This document shows positions 60,573-64,000 of a stretch of 64,000 bases of DNA, one piece after another. The translations under genes were made by a program, and so were the position numbers. The stretch's first letter is position 1; the number at the start of each line of letters is the position of its first letter. Source of the stretch: an uncultured Fluviicola sp. (GTDB lineage: Bacteria > Bacteroidota > Bacteroidia > Flavobacteriales > Crocinitomicaceae); assembly GCF_946478805.1 (NCBI RefSeq), contig NZ_CAMLDC010000022.1, forward strand, positions 1-64,000, written 5' to 3'. The notes under the pieces are model-generated. The model searched no databases. It was not told where the DNA came from and was given only the letters and a program-made list of their open reading frames with translations.

Positions 60573-62273
60573 ATGAAAAAGCAAAGTATCAAAGGATTAG
60601 CTTTTATCGCTGTAACTGGTTCGCTTGTTTCAAGTTGTGATCTTTTAAAGGATCTGGATTACACAGTAACTCCAAGCCCTCTTGAGATGCACGCTGACAG
60701 TGTACGCGTAAAAATTGACGTTAAATTCCCAGAGAAAGGAATTAAGAAAAAAGCATATGCTGAAATCACTCCGAAATTAGCTGGAACATCGTTGAAAACG
60801 GTAACAGTTCAAGGAGAGAAAGCGACAGCAAATGGTACAGTAATTCAGTATAAACCAGGTGGAACTATGACATACACAGATGTTGTTGCATACAAACCGG
60901 AGTTTGAATACACTGAATTAATGGTAACTGGTAAAGTATTCAAAGGTGGTAAGGAAAAAGCAGGTCAATTTGAGGATAAAGAAATCGCAAAAGGTACCAT
61001 CATCACTCCTTACTTGGTAAATAAAGATTTCAAGTGTATTTACGCGAAAGATGAGTTCAAGAGAGTAATTGAGCACACAACTGCTTCTCAGTTCAACTAT
61101 TTGAAAGGAAAGCATGATGTTCGTAAAACTGAATACAAGGATACCGATATCGTGAATTTAGGGAACTGGTTGGCTGCTGCTCAGTCAAATCCGAAAATCG
61201 CTATCAAATCAATCAACATTACAGGTTTTGCATCTCCTGAAGGAGAAGTAGCGTTCAATGACAACTTGTCAACTGACCGTGCAAATTCCGGTAAAGCTGC
61301 AACAATTGAAGTAGCGAAAAAATCTAAAAACGAAAAGGCATCAGGTGAGATTTACAACCTGGCTGGACGTGGTGAGGATTTTGACGGTTTCAAAGTACAG
61401 CTAGCTAAAAACACAGCAATCAAGCAAGAAGATAAAGATTTGATCTTACGTGTACTTCAAATGTACGCTGATCCGAATCAACGTGAGACTGAAATGAGAA
61501 ACTTAGGTAAATCATTTACAGAATTAGACAAAAATATCTTCCCATTATTGCGTCGTGCTGAAGTTAGTGTTGTTTACGATCTAACAGGATATTCTGATGA
61601 GGAATTGAAATCAATCTCTACTTCAGATCCACAAAAATTGACATTAGAAGAGTTGTTATTTACAGCTACTTTGACTGAAGATTTGAACGAGAAAGGTCGT
61701 TTATACCGTGAGGCTGAGAAAAAAGATCCTTCTGATTACCGTGCTGCAAACAACGTTGGTGTTGTATTGTACAACCAAGGTAAAGTTGCAGAAGCGAAAT
61801 CTCAATTCGAAAAAGCAAATGGTTTGAAAGACAATGCTATTTCTAAAAACAACTTAGGTGCTGTTGCAGGAGTAAGCGGAGATCGTAAAAAAGCTGCTGA
61901 TCTATTTGGACAAGCTGGTGGTGCAGGTGATGAAGTAAATTACAACAAAGGTATCCTTGCTATTCAAAACGGTAAGTATGCAGATGCTGTGAGTTCTTTC
62001 GGTGGAACTGCTTCTTTCAACAAAGCATTGGCTCAATTGTTGAACGGTGACGCTGCTGCCGCAATCAAAACTATCGATGATTCCAACGATAAAGAATCAG
62101 GTCAAGGATACTACCTGAAAGCAATTGCTGCTGCTCGTCAAAGCAAATTGACTGACTTGGTAAGCAACTTGAAAAATGCTATCGGTAAAGATGCTGCATG
62201 GAAAGCAAAAGCTGCTAAAGACCGTGAGTTCTTGAAGTATGCTGAAGACGCTTCTATGTCTTTCATCAAATAA
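60573..62273 (+). CDS. OmpA-like/TPR outer membrane lipoprotein
   Basis: About 566 residues from the ATG at 60573 (MKKQSIKGLAFIAVTGSLVSSC, a lipoprotein signal; the upstream TTG at 60567 adds two). The N-terminal part is beta-rich, then an OmpA-like domain (SINITGFASPEGEVAFNDNLSTDRANSGKAATIEV) that may grip peptidoglycan, then TPR-type helical repeats (AANNVGVVLYNQGKVAEAKSQFEKANG, SKNNLGAVAGVSGDRKKAADLFGQAGG and further). Codon use is strikingly biased (GCT, CGT, AAC, GGT), a mark of high expression. Resembles abundant Bacteroidota TPR/OmpA lipoproteins; exact role unknown. Confidence 0.82.
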   Translation: MKKQSIKGLAFIAVTGSLVSSCDLLKDLDYTVTPSPLEMHADSVRVKIDVKFPEKGIKKKAYAEITPKLAGTSLKTVTVQGEKATANGTVIQYKPGGTMTYTDVVAYKPEFEYTELMVTGKVFKGGKEKAGQFEDKEIAKGTIITPYLVNKDFKCIYAKDEFKRVIEHTTASQFNYLKGKHDVRKTEYKDTDIVNLGNWLAAAQSNPKIAIKSINITGFASPEGEVAFNDNLSTDRANSGKAATIEVAKKSKNEKASGEIYNLAGRGEDFDGFKVQLAKNTAIKQEDKDLILRVLQMYADPNQRETEMRNLGKSFTELDKNIFPLLRRAEVSVVYDLTGYSDEELKSISTSDPQKLTLEELLFTATLTEDLNEKGRLYREAEKKDPSDYRAANNVGVVLYNQGKVAEAKSQFEKANGLKDNAISKNNLGAVAGVSGDRKKAADLFGQAGGAGDEVNYNKGILAIQNGKYADAVSSFGGTASFNKALAQLLNGDAAAAIKTIDDSNDKESGQGYYLKAIAAARQSKLTDLVSNLKNAIGKDAAWKAKAAKDREFLKYAEDASMSFIK

Positions 62274-62297
62274 GAAATTAACTTCTTAAATAATAAG

Positions 62298-62332
62298 ACC
62301 CCGACATCGCTTAGCGATCGTCGGGGTTTTTT
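62298..62332 (+). terminator. Strong terminator after the OmpA/TPR lipoprotein gene
   Basis: ACCCCGAC-ATCGCT (62298-62311) pairs with AGCGAT-c-GTCGGGGT (62313-62327), 14 pairs with one bulged C, followed by six or more T. The outer stem CCCCGAC/GTCGGGG equals that of the gldJ terminator. Confidence 0.95.
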
Positions 62333-62364
62333 ATTACATTTGAATCTATACCAATCAATATCCG

Positions 62365-63018
62365 ATGAATTCAATTTTCCTTCGCGCGAAACACTGGCAA
62401 TTATTTATACCCTTGATTGCTATTCCATTTGTTACCTTCATCATTTTTGGTGTTGCCGTTGCTATCATCATGCTAGGACACAATCGCAATCCAAGAGGAC
62501 CTGAAGACCTTGTTTGGATCTTCTACTTTTTTCCGATTCTCTTTGCTCTTTGCGGGTTTATTCAATTTGCCTGGTTTTGGAATGTCATTACCAAATTAAA
62601 TCCATTGGTCCCAACCAGGAGAGGCAAATTTCCAATGAGAAGAATTAAGCTGTTTTTCTTTATACCGATAATCTACTTCTGCCTGGCTCCGTTTTTTATT
62701 GCTTTTGCAGTTAAGACAACCAGCCATCATCAAAATATAGGCGGAATGATGCAAGTGGCAATATTAGGAATCCTTACATTCCTTCTGCACTTCTTCAGTA
62801 TCTTTTGTATCCTGCATACCATTTTCTTTGCAGCTAAGACTATCAGAAGTGCTGAGCTGAAAAGAAATGTCCGTTTTTCCGACTTTGCAGGGTATTTTTT
62901 CCTGATCTGGGTTTTTCCTGTCGGAATTTGGTTTATCCAGCCTCGGATTAATGCACTTCTGGACAGAGCGAATAATTCTTTTGCCTCCACTTCCATGAGT
63001 GAAGAACTTTCGGATTGA
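62365..63018 (+). CDS. Membrane protein of unknown function
   Basis: A 217-residue protein with about five hydrophobic helices (roughly residues 13-37, 48-70, 93-113, 125-150 and 168-190) and positively charged loops (TRRGKFPMRRIK). It has no signal peptide cleavage site and no motif I recognise. It stands alone between the TPR lipoprotein and a convergent OmpA gene. Confidence 0.65.
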   Translation: MNSIFLRAKHWQLFIPLIAIPFVTFIIFGVAVAIIMLGHNRNPRGPEDLVWIFYFFPILFALCGFIQFAWFWNVITKLNPLVPTRRGKFPMRRIKLFFFIPIIYFCLAPFFIAFAVKTTSHHQNIGGMMQVAILGILTFLLHFFSIFCILHTIFFAAKTIRSAELKRNVRFSDFAGYFFLIWVFPVGIWFIQPRINALLDRANNSFASTSMSEELSD

Positions 63019-63037
63019 TTCTAAAGCGGTTTAACAA

Positions 63038-63877
63038 TCAAATAAACTCAAAGTCCACTCTCCGGTTCAATTGCTTCCCTTCGGAGGATTTATTGTCGCC
63101 TACCGGGTTCTTTTCTCCCTTGAAATCTATCACTATGCGGTCCCGCTTCAGCCCAGCTTTCACAAAAAAGTCGATAATCGCTTGAGCCCTGCGTTCTGAA
63201 AGCTGTATATTGTATTCGTCCGAGCCATCCGCATCCGTATTTCCAGTAACACGGACCCGCAGATCCGTATGACTATTGATGACGTAGACGATCCGTTTCA
63301 GGAATGCGTCATATTCAGGGCGAATCTCAGCCCGGTCGTAATCAAAATAAATCGGTTCAAAATGAAAGTTCTTACGTTCCGAATCTCTGATTTCTTTAGA
63401 CTTCCGACCATTCTTCAGGTCTTCCAGAAAAATAGGTCTCCAGGATTGTAATTCGACAATTGTCTTTTCCCGCGAAACAGTTTCATCGACTTTAAAACAA
63501 ACTATTTTCCCACTCACACCCTTGCATTCCAAGCTATAAAACTTACCTTGCAGATATCCTGTAGAGTCTACATAGGCCAATTCAAAATCGAGTGCACACC
63601 AGCGATTCCCATAAAGATCCTTCTTTTTGATGGTAGTGGATTGCTTTCCTTTAATGAAACCGTTTTTCATTTCTGTCTTAAGGACACGAACCACATACGC
63701 ATCCTTTCCATTCAATTCCTCCCGTGTGATTGTCTCTTTTCCAAAATCAAAATAGATGATGGATGCCTGATCCATTTTCTGACCATCACGAATCATCACA
63801 CCCTTCCAAACTCCAGTGACTTGAGCACCGGTAATGAGTGATAAAACCATTGAAAAAATGCACAATTGGTACTTCAT
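63038..63877 (-). CDS. OmpA family protein
   Basis: A 279-residue exported protein (signal MKYQLCIFSMVLSLITGAQ). The N-terminal two thirds are a beta-rich domain with GVWKGVMIRDGQ and DYVRV-like strands, unassigned. The C-terminal domain is a clear OmpA/MotB peptidoglycan-binding domain: IYFDYDRAEIRPEYDAFL, TGNTDADGSDEYNIQLSERRAQAI and KQLNRRVDFEF, with the Asp and Arg that bind diaminopimelate. It probably anchors an envelope complex to the wall. Confidence 0.88.
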   Translation of the reverse strand: MKYQLCIFSMVLSLITGAQVTGVWKGVMIRDGQKMDQASIIYFDFGKETITREELNGKDAYVVRVLKTEMKNGFIKGKQSTTIKKKDLYGNRWCALDFELAYVDSTGYLQGKFYSLECKGVSGKIVCFKVDETVSREKTIVELQSWRPIFLEDLKNGRKSKEIRDSERKNFHFEPIYFDYDRAEIRPEYDAFLKRIVYVINSHTDLRVRVTGNTDADGSDEYNIQLSERRAQAIIDFFVKAGLKRDRIVIDFKGEKNPVGDNKSSEGKQLNRRVDFEFI

Positions 63878-63946
63878 ATCCTCTTATTCGTTAATTTTAG
63901 AAAAAAGTTGCCTTTTGGGTCACTTATCACCAATAAAAATTTGATT

Positions 63947-64000
63947 ATGAAAGCAATACTATTTTCTCTTTTCGTACTTATAAGCGTAATTGCTTCTTCC
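63947..64000 (+). CDS. Start of an exported protein (partial)
   Basis: An ATG at 63947 opens a frame that runs off the window with MKAILFSLFVLISVIASS, a typical signal peptide start. Nothing can be said of the mature protein. It is divergent from the OmpA-family gene. Confidence 0.55.
   Translation, partial: MKAILFSLFVLISVIASS

Overview
The window reads as a piece of chromosome from a member of the Bacteroidota, most likely order Flavobacteriales (a Fluviicola-like or other Crocinitomicaceae organism would fit; this is inference). The reasons are the type IX secretion/gliding genes (porU, porV, a PorP/SprF protein, gldJ next to murF), a secreted protease ending in a type IX sorting domain, TonB-type proteins with the Bacteroidota 'YGAY' signature, lipoproteins with short SxxC lipoboxes, near absence of Shine-Dalgarno sequences, and many promoters of the Bacteroidota type (TAnnTTTG at -7). 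The DNA is moderately AT-rich and the gene order looks chromosomal. There is no phage, insertion sequence transposase, CRISPR array or rRNA.

Layout. 1-1.9 kb: end of a porin-like gene, then a VOC-DoxX-DUF3050 run. 1.9-5.2 kb: a large secreted WG-repeat protein and a small secreted protein. 5.3-11.7 kb: a complete efflux operon on the minus strand, tetR-tolC-MFP-RND, with matching operators before tetR and before tolC and a terminator after the RND gene. 11.8-14 kb: biotin genes bioB-bioF. 14-25 kb: ispF-porV and porU (minus), facing porP/sprF, gldJ and murF (plus). 25-30 kb: acyl-CoA dehydrogenase, anmK, an amino-acid dehydrogenase, nhaA. 30-35 kb: exbB-exbD, three TonB-like genes (two of them tandem paralogues) and folC. 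35.2-35.7 kb: tRNA-Val followed by a small GIY-YIG nuclease gene whose far end carries a repeat copy of the tRNA 3' end. 35.9-41.7 kb: accessory genes (secreted protein, DoxX, araC-marR pair, MFS efflux pump, mnmD, tpx). 41.7-47.6 kb: an outer-membrane receptor-like barrel, a lipoprotein, and an ECF sigma factor translationally coupled to a protein with a cytoplasmic head, one membrane helix and a C-terminal barrel. 47.7-55 kb: comM/yifB, a T9SS-exported subtilisin, and an iron/haem ABC importer with a PaiB-like flavoprotein. 55-64 kb: RNA helicase, murB, sppA, folK, an OmpA/TPR lipoprotein, a membrane protein, an OmpA-family protein and the start of another exported protein.

How the parts fit: much of the window serves the envelope (cell wall: murF, murB, anmK; secretion: porU, porV, PorP/SprF, GldJ; energy to the outer membrane: ExbB/ExbD/TonB; outer-membrane proteins and their sigma control). 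The subtilisin at 49-51 kb is a probable client of the secretion genes at 15-23 kb.

The most unusual element is at 35.2-35.75 kb. A tRNA-Val gene is followed by a 99-residue GIY-YIG nuclease gene, and the last 23 bases of the tRNA (T-loop through CCA) are repeated exactly after it. Two adjoining hairpins abut the repeat, and a second terminator follows. This looks like a minimal nuclease-only mobile element that enters tRNA 3' ends and restores them.
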